The notes under the pieces: model-generated | What the model was told of the DNA's origin: nothing | Databases searched by the model: none | The model's input: the letters and a program-made list of their open reading frames with translations, nothing else | Source of the DNA: an uncultured Clostridia bacterium | Lineage (GTDB): Bacteria > Bacillota > Clostridia > TANB77 > CAG-508 | NCBI GenBank assembly: GCA_947625685.1 | Contig: CANQPK010000007.1 | Span: 1-54,422 of the forward strand | Reading direction: 5' to 3' | Length of the DNA: 54,422 bases | Translations under genes and position numbers: made by a program | Part shown: positions 45,317-54,422 of the stretch, piece by piece | Numbering within the stretch: position 1 is the first letter of the stretch | How the letters are laid out: each line of letters starts with the position of its first letter

Positions 45317-46097
45317 TTAGTTTCTCTCAAACTTATAGAAATATGGTAATATATCTGGGTAGAAATATTTAACAAGAAGATTTTCTCCATCTGTTGTTCT
45401 TACTGTTAGATTTGGATAGAATTTTATCATAACTTCATTTCCCCAGAGCTTATATATAATATTTGATAATGTTTCATTTTTGTTGTACAGATAATCATAT
45501 TTTTCAATAACCTGTTCTTTATTCTTTACATCTAAATTATTCTCTACTATTACTCTTGTTAAATATGCATCAACTGCAAATGTAGATACGATAAAATCTA
45601 TAAATAAAAATATAATACAAATCGCAACTAAGGTTTTTAATAATTTAATATTAAATTTACTTTTTATAAAGTCTATAAATTTGTCTATTTTAGGGTTTGC
45701 AAATTTTATAAGATACAATGCAAGTAATCCCCAAATAATCGAATATATAAGCGAAATTCTTCCATTAATATTTAAAAACTCATTTGAATAGTCCCACCAA
45801 CTTGTATTAAATACTTTATCTCCTATTAAGCTTACAGTATATTCAGTAACGCTTCCGTACTAGTACTCCACCTAAAAATAATCTATGTCCTTTATATTTA
45901 AATCTATTTAGTGTGCATATCATAAGAACTGCTCCCATTCCATATATTGCAGAAAAAGGGCCATAAAGAAAACTTTGTCTTGATTCAATTACTCCATATA
46001 AAATTAGTGCATAAAAGAATTCTATAATAAATCCAATTACACTATATATAATAAAATATGAAAATATTCTCCATATACTTATTCCTGATATTTTCAT
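45317..46097 (-). CDS. PF06541-like membrane protein; needs one +1 shift (45857)
   Basis: MKISGISIWRIFSYFIIYSVIGFIIEFFYAL...FLGGVLV-[G]SVTEYTVSLIGDKVFNTSWWDYSNEFLNINGRISLIYSIIWGLLALYLIKF. Confidence 0.85.
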
Positions 46098-46175
46098 AGC
46101 TTAAACTCTCCTTGGAAAATATTATAACCTAATACAATAAATTTTGCAAATATTATTACCATCATCCTATATTGC

Positions 46176-47891
46176 CTATTTTACCTCTATATTCATCTTT
46201 TTTAGTTCTTCAAATCTTTTAATCTTATTTGTCGTGGTTTTAGCAAATTCATCATTTGTCAAAATTAGATTTTTAACATATTTGTACTTTGGAAATAATT
46301 TATTTGTTTCTTTTATTTTATTCCAAATTAAATCTCTTAGCTCATCTTCACTTAAATTTGGATATTTCTCCTCTGCTACTTGCTTATTAATTTTTGCTTT
46401 TACTGATAAAACTACATCATCTTTCTTTGGAAGTCCAAATACAAAGCATTCCTCTATTAGATCTATCTTATTGATATGTTCCTCAATTTCCTCTGGGAAT
46501 ATCTTTTTTCCGTTTTTTAAAACAATTATATTCTTCTTTCTTCCAGTTATATATACAAATCCTGCATCATCAATATATCCGTAATCTCCTGTATATAGCC
46601 ATCCATGTTTTAAGACCTTACTTGTAGCTTTCTCATCTTCATAGTAACCCATCATGATATTTGGTCCTTTTGCAACTATTTCTCCGATTTCGTCTTTATT
46701 TTTTCCTTCTATTCTAATTTGTACATTCTTCATTGGAAAACCTATTGATCCATATCTTCTATATTTATAATTCTCAGCACAAAGAACAGGTGCTGCTTCT
46801 GTTAATCCATATCCTTGAACAGTCAAAATTCCTAAATCATTAAGTCCTTTTTCTACCTTTTTATCCAAACTTGCTGCTCCACTAATTACAAATCTAAGTC
46901 CTCCTAGCTCATCTATTATTTCTTTAAATACTTTTCTTCTAATGTCTATTCCAAATTTCAAAAGTATCTTTGTAAGAACTTTAGCTATTTTTACAAGTTT
47001 AGTTTTTCCTTTCTTTTCTATTCCTTCTTCTATCTTTTTATATATAGTTTCAATTAATATTGGAACTCCTACAAAGAATGTTATATGATATTCTTTTAAA
47101 TTTTGAGCAATATATCTTAATCCATCAGGAAATGTAGTAGTTATTCCTGAACTTAGCATTATTAATTGTCCAGTTGATCCAAATGTATGATGAAATGGCA
47201 AAACTGCAAGGTTTACATCAGTGCTTCTAAAGTCTTCAACTAGTTGCATATCTGAAATATTTCTTGCAATATTATACTGAGAAAGCATTACAATTTTTGA
47301 AGAACTTGTTGTTCCAGATGTAAATACAAGGCTTGCTAAAGCTTTGCTATTAATCTTGTAATTTATAAATTTTTTATTTCCTTCTTTAATTTCCTTTTCT
47401 CCTAGATTAACTATATCTCTTAAGTATCTTGTTTCATCTGTTTTATCCATGCAAATAAGTTCTTGTAAGTTTGATTTATCATTTTTTCTTACTTTTTCTA
47501 CTATTTCTTTATAATTTTCCTCATAAATTACTGCATCTACTTTACTTCTAATTAATGAGTTTTCTATCTCTATATCTGTTAATCCTTTATCTAGAGGAAC
47601 AGCTACTATCCCACCAAATAGCATTGCACAATATGATAAAACCCATTCGTATCTATTCTTTGAAAGTATGGCAATTCTTTTATCTTTCAAACCTATAGAG
47701 AAAAGTCCTGTTCCAAGATTATTTATTTCTTCTAAAAATTTGGTATATGTAATATCTATATATGTAACATCTTCTCCATTTTTCTTTTTAATTTTAAATG
47801 CAATATTATCTGGGTATTTTTTTACAGAATATTCTATGACTTGTTTAATATTATCAAAAACTGGATATTCAAAAAATGTTTCATCTTTCAT
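46176..47891 (-). CDS. AMP-dependent synthetase/ligase (long-chain acyl-CoA synthetase-like)
   Basis: LVFTSGTTSSSKIVMLSQYN...VQGYGLTEAAPVL...GWLYTGDYGYID...GRKKNIIVLKNGKKIFPEEIE. Confidence 0.94.
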   Translation of the reverse strand: MKDETFFEYPVFDNIKQVIEYSVKKYPDNIAFKIKKKNGEDVTYIDITYTKFLEEINNLGTGLFSIGLKDKRIAILSKNRYEWVLSYCAMLFGGIVAVPLDKGLTDIEIENSLIRSKVDAVIYEENYKEIVEKVRKNDKSNLQELICMDKTDETRYLRDIVNLGEKEIKEGNKKFINYKINSKALASLVFTSGTTSSSKIVMLSQYNIARNISDMQLVEDFRSTDVNLAVLPFHHTFGSTGQLIMLSSGITTTFPDGLRYIAQNLKEYHITFFVGVPILIETIYKKIEEGIEKKGKTKLVKIAKVLTKILLKFGIDIRRKVFKEIIDELGGLRFVISGAASLDKKVEKGLNDLGILTVQGYGLTEAAPVLCAENYKYRRYGSIGFPMKNVQIRIEGKNKDEIGEIVAKGPNIMMGYYEDEKATSKVLKHGWLYTGDYGYIDDAGFVYITGRKKNIIVLKNGKKIFPEEIEEHINKIDLIEECFVFGLPKKDDVVLSVKAKINKQVAEEKYPNLSEDELRDLIWNKIKETNKLFPKYKYVKNLILTNDEFAKTTTNKIKRFEELKKMNIEVK

Positions 47892-48067
47892 ATTCGTTTA
47901 TTTCTCCTTCAAATCTAGTATCTAATACTAGATTATCATATATAAAAAATCTTGTCAAGGAATTATAAATATCTTTCAAAAAAATAGTATAATTATCAAA
48001 TTTTAGGAAATTACTATATTAGATTAAAGTAAAAAGTTAATTACTTTTTAGAATGGAGGTTTTACTA

Positions 48068-48240
48068 TGACAGGTAAAGAATTATTATATGTTGAAGATG
48101 CGCTTGGACATGAGTGCTTTATGAAAACTTGCTCTAAGCATACAGCTTCACAACTTCAAGATGCAGCATTATCTCAATATATGACAGAGCTTGAACAAAA
48201 ACATACAGAATTGTTTAACAAATTTTTAGGATTACTTTAA
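48068..48240 (+). CDS. small CotF-like spore coat protein
   Basis: MTGKELLYVEDALGHECFMKTCSKHTASQLQDAALSQYMTELEQKHTELFNKFLGLL*; SD tggagg. Confidence 0.65.
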
Positions 48241-48261
48241 ATAAGAAATGGAGGTTTTTAA

Positions 48262-48507
48262 ATGGAAGATAAAGATTTGATGGAATCTGAATTATTAGTT
48301 ATCAAAGGAGTATGTGATTTATATCTTCACGGCTCTATTGAATCAACAACAGCAGAAGTTCATACAGCTTTTAAAGATGCATTAAATACATCATTAGACA
48401 TTCAAAACAAAATTTATAATTTAATGGCTGAAAAAGGTTGGTATAAAACAGATACAGTTGAGCAGCAAAAAATTGATACAGTAAAGCAAAAGTTTGCAAA
48501 TAAATAG
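48262..48507 (+). CDS. small CotF-like spore coat protein
   Basis: SELLVIKGVCDLYLHGSIEST...AFKDALNTSLDIQNKIYNLMAEKGWY; SD ggagg. Confidence 0.7.
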   Translation: MEDKDLMESELLVIKGVCDLYLHGSIESTTAEVHTAFKDALNTSLDIQNKIYNLMAEKGWYKTDTVEQQKIDTVKQKFANK

Positions 48508-48546
48508 ACAAATAGAGTGCCCATATTTTAGGGCACTCTATTTGTC
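48507..48546. terminator. intrinsic terminator
   Basis: gacaaatagagtgcccatattttagggcactctatttgtc. Confidence 0.85.
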
Positions 48547-48555
48547 TCACCTTTG

Positions 48556-48744
48556 CTAAAAAAGTTTTCTGTGTTTAAGTTCATATTCCTCCCAAGGATG
48601 TGTAACAGCGGATTTAAAGGTATTTCTTTCTCCGCAGAAACTTGTCTCGTTGGGTGGATATGGTGTGCTTAATACTTCGTACACAGAAGGTGACTTAGGG
48701 GTTGACTTTTTTGTTTTTCTTTTTGCTTTACTTCTTTTTGCCAT
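48556..48744 (-). CDS. small basic protein, unknown
   Basis: ORF MAKRSKAKRKTKKS...; SD ggaggg upstream. Confidence 0.5.
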   Translation of the reverse strand: MAKRSKAKRKTKKSTPKSPSVYEVLSTPYPPNETSFCGERNTFKSAVTHPWEEYELKHRKLF

Positions 48745-48827
48745 TGGTTAACCCTCCTATATATTTGCCATTGGCAATTTATATATAATTATACCTTGTT
48801 TTTTATAATAATGCAAATCATAAGTTT

Positions 48828-50714
48828 TTATTCCAATTCAAACGCACCAGTATATAACTGATAATATGTTCCTTTCTGTGCAATTAATTCGTCGTGATCT
48901 CCTCTTTCAATAATCTTACCGTGGTCTAATACGATTATTGCCTTTGAGTTTCTTACTGTAGAAAGCCTATGAGCTATTACAAATACAGTTCTTCCATCCA
49001 TTAATTTATCCATTCCATCTTGTACTATTTTTTCTGTTCTAGTATCTATGCTTGATGTTGCCTCATCTAGTATCATAACAGGTGGGTTGTCTAGTGCTGC
49101 CCTTGCTATTGAAAGCAATTGTCTTTGTCCTTGTGATAGATTTGCTCCATCTCCTGATAAAAATGTATCATATCCATTTGGAAGTCTCATAATAAAATCA
49201 TGAGCATTTGCAAGTTTTGCAGCTTCTATAACTTCTTCATCAGTCGCTTTATCATTTCCGTATTTTATATTATCCTTTATAGTACCTGTGAAAAGATTTG
49301 TATCTTGAAGTACCATTCCAAGTGAACGTCTTAAATCATCTTTTTTAATTTTATTAATATTTATTCCGTCATATCTTATTTTTCCATCTTCTATGTCATA
49401 GAAACGATTTAAAAGATTTGTAATGGTCGTTTTACCAGCACCAGTTGCACCAACAAATGCTATTTTTTGCCCTGGTTTTGCATATAAGCTTATATTATGA
49501 AGCACTATTTTATCTGGTTCATATCCAAAATCTACATCAGTTAATTCAATATGTCCCTTAACTTCTACATATTCTAGTCTTCCATCATGATGTGGATGTT
49601 TCCAAGCCCATATACCTGTTCTTTTATCTGTTTCTGTCAATACTCCATTTTCATATTTTGCATTTACTAAAGTTACATATCCATTATCTTGTTCTGGTTC
49701 TTCGTCCATAAGTTCAAAAATTCTTCTTCCACCTGCTAACGCCATAATTACAGAGTTTAATTGTTGAGAAATTTGTCCTATTGGTCTTGTAAATGTTTTG
49801 CTTAGTTGTAAGAAAGATACTATTAATCCTATTGAAATATTTCCAATTCCATTTACAGCAAGTATTCCTCCAACTATTGCAACTAATGAATATTGTAAAT
49901 TTCCTAATGCAACTAATGTTGGCATCAATATATTTGCAAATTTATTTGCATTATATGCTTGTTCGAAAAGATCGTCATTTATTTTATCAAAATTTTTCTT
50001 TGCTCTATCTTCATAACAGAATACTTTTACAACTTTTTGTCCATTAATCATTTCTTCTATATATCCATTAACTTTACCAACTGCTTGTTGTTGTCTTATG
50101 AAGTATTTAGAGCTTTTTCCTACTATTTTTTTAGTTATAAATAGCATTATAAACAATGAAACAACTACAGTCATTGTCAAATAAATATTTGAAACAGCCA
50201 TAGCAATAAATACTACAACTATTGTCATTATAGATGCTAGTAATTGTGGAAAACTCTGTGAAATCATTTGATTTAATGTATCTGCATCGTTTGTATAATG
50301 ACTCATAATATCTCCATGAGTGTGTGTATCAAAATATTTTATAGGTAATCTTTGCATTTTTTCAAACATATCATCACGAATCTTTTTTAAAGTTCCTTGA
50401 GATATTCTAACCATTACTCTGGTATAAATAAAAATTGTAAGTACCCCAAGAATATATAATATAGCCATTACGCCCACTGCTTTAAAGAAAGGTGTTAATA
50501 CTGGGTTTTCTTGCCCTATTAATGGAGTTATATAATTATCTATTAAATTTTCTAGATATAAAGATGCTGCCGTATTTGCGATAGTATTTACAATAATACA
50601 AATTACAACGATTACCAAAAAAACTTTATTACTCTTTGTCATATATCCAAAGATTCTTTTTGCAGTTTTTAAATCTAACTTTGGTCTAGGAGCACCTTGT
50701 TTGCTATTCTCCAT
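48828..50714 (-). CDS. ABC transporter, TM + ATPase (multidrug type), subunit 2
   Basis: Walker A GATGAGKTT; LSQGQRQLLSIARAALDNPPVMILDEATSSID. Confidence 0.95.
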   Translation of the reverse strand: MENSKQGAPRPKLDLKTAKRIFGYMTKSNKVFLVIVVICIIVNTIANTAASLYLENLIDNYITPLIGQENPVLTPFFKAVGVMAILYILGVLTIFIYTRVMVRISQGTLKKIRDDMFEKMQRLPIKYFDTHTHGDIMSHYTNDADTLNQMISQSFPQLLASIMTIVVVFIAMAVSNIYLTMTVVVSLFIMLFITKKIVGKSSKYFIRQQQAVGKVNGYIEEMINGQKVVKVFCYEDRAKKNFDKINDDLFEQAYNANKFANILMPTLVALGNLQYSLVAIVGGILAVNGIGNISIGLIVSFLQLSKTFTRPIGQISQQLNSVIMALAGGRRIFELMDEEPEQDNGYVTLVNAKYENGVLTETDKRTGIWAWKHPHHDGRLEYVEVKGHIELTDVDFGYEPDKIVLHNISLYAKPGQKIAFVGATGAGKTTITNLLNRFYDIEDGKIRYDGININKIKKDDLRRSLGMVLQDTNLFTGTIKDNIKYGNDKATDEEVIEAAKLANAHDFIMRLPNGYDTFLSGDGANLSQGQRQLLSIARAALDNPPVMILDEATSSIDTRTEKIVQDGMDKLMDGRTVFVIAHRLSTVRNSKAIIVLDHGKIIERGDHDELIAQKGTYYQLYTGAFELE

Positions 50715-52440
50715 CAGTATTTCCTCCTTTCGTTTGTGATTCATACACATCTTTATATATCTCATTGCTCTCTAAAAGTTCCTTATGTGTTCCAAATCCG
50801 TTTATTTCTCCATTATCTAATACTATAATTTTATCTGCATCTTCAACTGAAGATACTCTTTGAGCAATAATAATCTTAGTAGTGTTAGGCAATTCCTCCT
50901 TGAAGGCCTTTCTTATTAAACTATCTGTTTTTGTATCAACAGCACTTGTAGAATCATCTAGGATTAATATTTTTGGCTTTTTAAGTAATGCTCTTGCTAT
51001 ACAAAGTCTTTGTTTTTGTCCTCCTGATACATTCGTTCCACCTTGTTCTATATATGTATCATATTGATCTGGAAATTGCATTATAAACTCATCAGCTTGT
51101 GCCCTTTTGCAAGCCTCTACTAGTTCTTCATCTGTTGCATTTTCATTTCCCCAACGCAAATTCTCTTTTATAGTTCCAGAGAATAACACATTTTTTTGTA
51201 ATACCATTGCAACTTGATTTCTTAATGCCTTTATATCATAATCTCTTACATCAATTCCTCCAACTTTAACTTGACCTTCTGTTACATCATATAATCTTGG
51301 AATTAATTGTACAAGTGTCGTTTTAGCACTTCCTGTTCCACCTATTATTCCTATTGTTTCTCCTGTTTTTATACTTAAGTTTACATTTTTTAAACATAAT
51401 TTATTTTTATCTTTTACATAACTAAAGCTTACATTTTCAAATGCAATATCTCCGTTTTTCACTTCATATATTGGGTTATCATTGTCTTTTAAATCACTTT
51501 CTTCATCTAGGATTTCTACTATTCTTTCTGCTGATGCTCTTGATATCATAATCATAACAAGCACCATTGAAAGCATCATAAGAGACATAAGCATTTGCAT
51601 AGCATAAGAAATCATACTTGTTAATTCGCCAGTTGTCAAAGATGTATTTATTATTAATTGTCCTCCGATTAAAGAGATTAAAACTATAACTACATCAACA
51701 GTAAATTGCATTAATGGGCTATTTAAAGCTACTAATTTTTCCGCCTTTGAAAAATTAATAAAAATTCTATTAGAAGTTTCATTGAATTTCTTTATTTCTT
51801 TGTCCTCTGTTACATAAGATTTTACAACTCTTATTCCTCTTACATTTTCCTCTACTCTCTCATTTAAGTCATCATATATCTTGAAAGTTTTTTCAAATAA
51901 TGGATGAGCCTTTGTTGCAATTATATATAAACCAACTGCTAAAAATGGTGTCATTAATAAAAATATTAATGATATTTTTGCACTTACAGTAAATGCCATT
52001 ATTAATGAAAATACTAGAAGTAATGGGCTTTTTATTGCAGTTCTTATAATCATTTGAAAAGCCATTTGTACATTCATTACATCAGTTGTATGTCTTGTAA
52101 CAATACTTGCTGTTGAAAATTTGTCTATATTTGAGAAAGAAAAGTTTTGTACATTATAATAAATGCTCTTTCTTAAATTTTTTCCAAATCCTGCTGATGC
52201 TTTTGATGCAATTCTTCCTGATACAATTCCAAATACCAATGACGCGATTGATGCAATTGCTAAAAATGCTCCTATCTTGTAAATTTCACCGATATCTCCC
52301 TTGTCTATACCATTATCAATTAAGTATGCCATTAAAAATGGAATTAACACTTCCATAATTGTTTCTAATGCTACAAAAATTGGTGCTAATATCGCATCTT
52401 TTTTATATTCATTTAATGGTTTTAATAACTTTTTTATCAC
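50704..52440 (-). CDS. ABC transporter, TM + ATPase (multidrug type), subunit 1
   Basis: Walker A GGTGSAKTT; VSGGQKQRLCIARALLKKPKILILDDSTSAVD. Confidence 0.95.
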   Translation of the reverse strand: MIKKLLKPLNEYKKDAILAPIFVALETIMEVLIPFLMAYLIDNGIDKGDIGEIYKIGAFLAIASIASLVFGIVSGRIASKASAGFGKNLRKSIYYNVQNFSFSNIDKFSTASIVTRHTTDVMNVQMAFQMIIRTAIKSPLLLVFSLIMAFTVSAKISLIFLLMTPFLAVGLYIIATKAHPLFEKTFKIYDDLNERVEENVRGIRVVKSYVTEDKEIKKFNETSNRIFINFSKAEKLVALNSPLMQFTVDVVIVLISLIGGQLIINTSLTTGELTSMISYAMQMLMSLMMLSMVLVMIMISRASAERIVEILDEESDLKDNDNPIYEVKNGDIAFENVSFSYVKDKNKLCLKNVNLSIKTGETIGIIGGTGSAKTTLVQLIPRLYDVTEGQVKVGGIDVRDYDIKALRNQVAMVLQKNVLFSGTIKENLRWGNENATDEELVEACKRAQADEFIMQFPDQYDTYIEQGGTNVSGGQKQRLCIARALLKKPKILILDDSTSAVDTKTDSLIRKAFKEELPNTTKIIIAQRVSSVEDADKIIVLDNGEINGFGTHKELLESNEIYKDVYESQTKGGNTDGE

Positions 52441-52481
52441 TTTTTAACCTCCTTACGTATCCCCTTAAAAACAATAAAAAA

Positions 52482-52575
52482 ACTAGATAAGAAGATAAGA
52501 AGTTTCCCCCCATAAATCTTATCTAGCATATAATATAATACTATATGCTATCGGCTTCTTTTGATATTATATAGT
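52482..52575. promoter_or_regulatory. inverted repeats upstream of the ABC pair
   Basis: ctagataag...cttatctag and ataatactatatg...atatagtattat. Confidence 0.4.
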
Positions 52576-52632
52576 ATTATATTTGTATTGTCAATATGTG
52601 TGATAGGTGTTTTTGCATTTTTCTCTCTTATA

Positions 52633-54336
52633 TTAAGGTAATTCTTTTATTCTAATATAATCTAAATATACAGTTGTATTAGAAGGCGTTGCCATCGTAA
52701 ATTCTACTCTTCCTGCATAATTTGGATCATCACTGTTTATAGCAAATACTTGGACTCGAGTTATAACCGTAGTATCAGTTTTAGACTGTACTGAACAGCT
52801 ATGTTCTTTTGCACTAGGATAAGTTGTATAAGCTCTAAAGGTACAGTTTGATAAATTTTCTCCAACATAAGTTATTTCATAATTTCCAATTGGTATTTCC
52901 CAATATGGTCCGTAAACAGAAGCAGTATGTAGTGTTAATCTTCCTGTGTTTTTATCATATTCACATGGAACTCTGGTACTACCTTGAGGTTCTAAATGAT
53001 TAATTCCATTTAAAGCAGTTATTTTAGAATCTATTAGTAAATTTTTTACCTCTATGGTTTTACATGCTTCATTTCCAGCCATATCTTTTGCATAAACTGT
53101 ATAAATATATGAAGGTGGCATACCGCTTTTTGTTTCACTATCTGCCGTTTTGGCTGTAAAACTATTTTCTAGATTTATACCATTTTGGCTGAAATATTGT
53201 GTGTTTTGCTCTCTATTTGCATATTTTTTCATACTTACTCCAGAAATTGTATCTGAAATATCAACATTTATAAGCTTAGTATATTCTCTAGCTTCTGTAT
53301 TAGCTTGTGTAAGATTAATTGTAGGTAGTTCTGTATCTTTATTAATTATCTGTGTGATTGGTTCTGATTCATTTCCTGCTTTATCTATTGTATATGCTGT
53401 TATTGTGCTTGATCCGTCTTGTGTTATTTCAATTGGTATTGTTATTGTTCCAGAATCAGTGGTTGTTTCGTTAATTGATTGGCTTCCAGTTACAACATAT
53501 TTTATTTTATCTGCTCCTGAATCATTGTCTTGTCCTGCAGTTATAGTAGCTGTTACATTTGATTTATAATAATTATTATCTCCTAGTGTTCCTTGCAATG
53601 CTATACTTGGTTTGTCTGGATCTATTTTATCTATATTTGTTATTGTTTCTGTTGCTGTGTATTTTGATTTATCTCCTATACTATTTTTTAGTCTTGCTAT
53701 TATTGTTCCATTTGTTGTCATTTCTGGTTTATTATTTTCGTCATATTCTTGCCATCCAGTCTTTCCTGTTTCATCTGTTGTATATTCTATTATTAGTCCT
53801 TTTAGTTTTTCTTTCATGTTTTCATTTATTTTTATACTTATTATTACTTTGTCATTTGTCCAGTATGTTGGCTCTGCATCTATTTCTATACTTCCGTCTA
53901 ATATATCTGGTAATGGTTCTAGTCCTTTTTCTCCTGTCTTTCCTAAATATGTTACTTCTTCTTCTGTTACATCAAATACATATCCTTCTTGTGTTACTAT
54001 TCTTAGTTTTTCTTCTTTTCCGTCTTCTCCTTCTATTATTTCTGCTGATCTCTTGTTTTTGAATTGTTCTGATTCTTCTACTTTCTCTTGGAACTTTTCT
54101 AGATATTCTCTTCCTTCTATATCATCAAATACTTGTTTTTCTGCTAATACTGCTCCTATTTCTACTAGCTCTTCTCTATATCCTTCTATCCTTGTCTTCT
54201 CTGCTGCTTCTTGTGCCATTTGAAATAATCCATGGTCTCCTATTACTGATCTTATTCCTATGGCTGCTAGTATTATTAGTATTATTATTGTTATTATTAG
54301 TGCTATTAGTGTTATTCCTCTTTCCTTTTTACTCAT
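52633..54336 (-). CDS. pilin-like surface protein with Ig-like repeats, paralog of 42240-44504
   Basis: MSKKERGITLIALIITIIILIILAAIGIRSVIGDHGLFQMAQEAAEKTRIEGY...; different C-terminal domain. Confidence 0.82.
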   Translation of the reverse strand: MSKKERGITLIALIITIIILIILAAIGIRSVIGDHGLFQMAQEAAEKTRIEGYREELVEIGAVLAEKQVFDDIEGREYLEKFQEKVEESEQFKNKRSAEIIEGEDGKEEKLRIVTQEGYVFDVTEEEVTYLGKTGEKGLEPLPDILDGSIEIDAEPTYWTNDKVIISIKINENMKEKLKGLIIEYTTDETGKTGWQEYDENNKPEMTTNGTIIARLKNSIGDKSKYTATETITNIDKIDPDKPSIALQGTLGDNNYYKSNVTATITAGQDNDSGADKIKYVVTGSQSINETTTDSGTITIPIEITQDGSSTITAYTIDKAGNESEPITQIINKDTELPTINLTQANTEAREYTKLINVDISDTISGVSMKKYANREQNTQYFSQNGINLENSFTAKTADSETKSGMPPSYIYTVYAKDMAGNEACKTIEVKNLLIDSKITALNGINHLEPQGSTRVPCEYDKNTGRLTLHTASVYGPYWEIPIGNYEITYVGENLSNCTFRAYTTYPSAKEHSCSVQSKTDTTVITRVQVFAINSDDPNYAGRVEFTMATPSNTTVYLDYIRIKELP

Positions 54337-54422
54337 CTCTTTTTTCTCCTCGTATAATATGTTTATAAGGTTTATTTAATATAGATTTTATAAACATATC
54401 CTTTCTTTTATATTTTTTTAAA

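Overview
54.4-kb window of a low-GC, probably spore-forming Bacillota (Clostridia-like) chromosome. The lineage is inferred from gene content: CotF-like proteins, a SpoVB/MurJ-like flippase, HU and hydEGF. It carries three tRNAs (His, Gln, Thr), housekeeping genes (efp, obg, trpS, rpiB, thrS, pyrB, murD, ychF, dtd), the hydE-hydG-hydF maturase cluster, sortase and prepilin-peptidase genes, two large pilin-like Ig proteins, ABC exporters, and several small orphan genes with a visibly different, GC-richer codon style.

Main finding: ten conserved genes look broken by frameshifts in the ORF track. I examined all of these breaks by eye and found 18 sites. Every one has the same form: one extra C directly before a GGA or GGT glycine codon (14 GGA, 4 GGT), so that an in-frame CGG appears. 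Reading CGGN as a four-base Gly codon, or shifting +1 at CGG onto GGN, restores the full-length protein each time. Examples are ADEPT-G-ALDT in the ABC ATPase, LLPL-G-PVIIIDTPG in HydF, QSGED-G-YYTDE in HydE, TS-G-CGIT in the C39 peptidase and MQD-G-DIVLFRFNV at the YchF C-terminus. In the native-style genes I found no in-frame CGG that has to be read as Arg. The only five in-frame CGG=Arg codons are in the GC-richer orphan cassettes. The strict codon phase argues against random sequencing error and for genome-wide CGG-dependent +1 recoding (quadruplet CGGN = Gly, or an unassigned CGG that triggers a shift).
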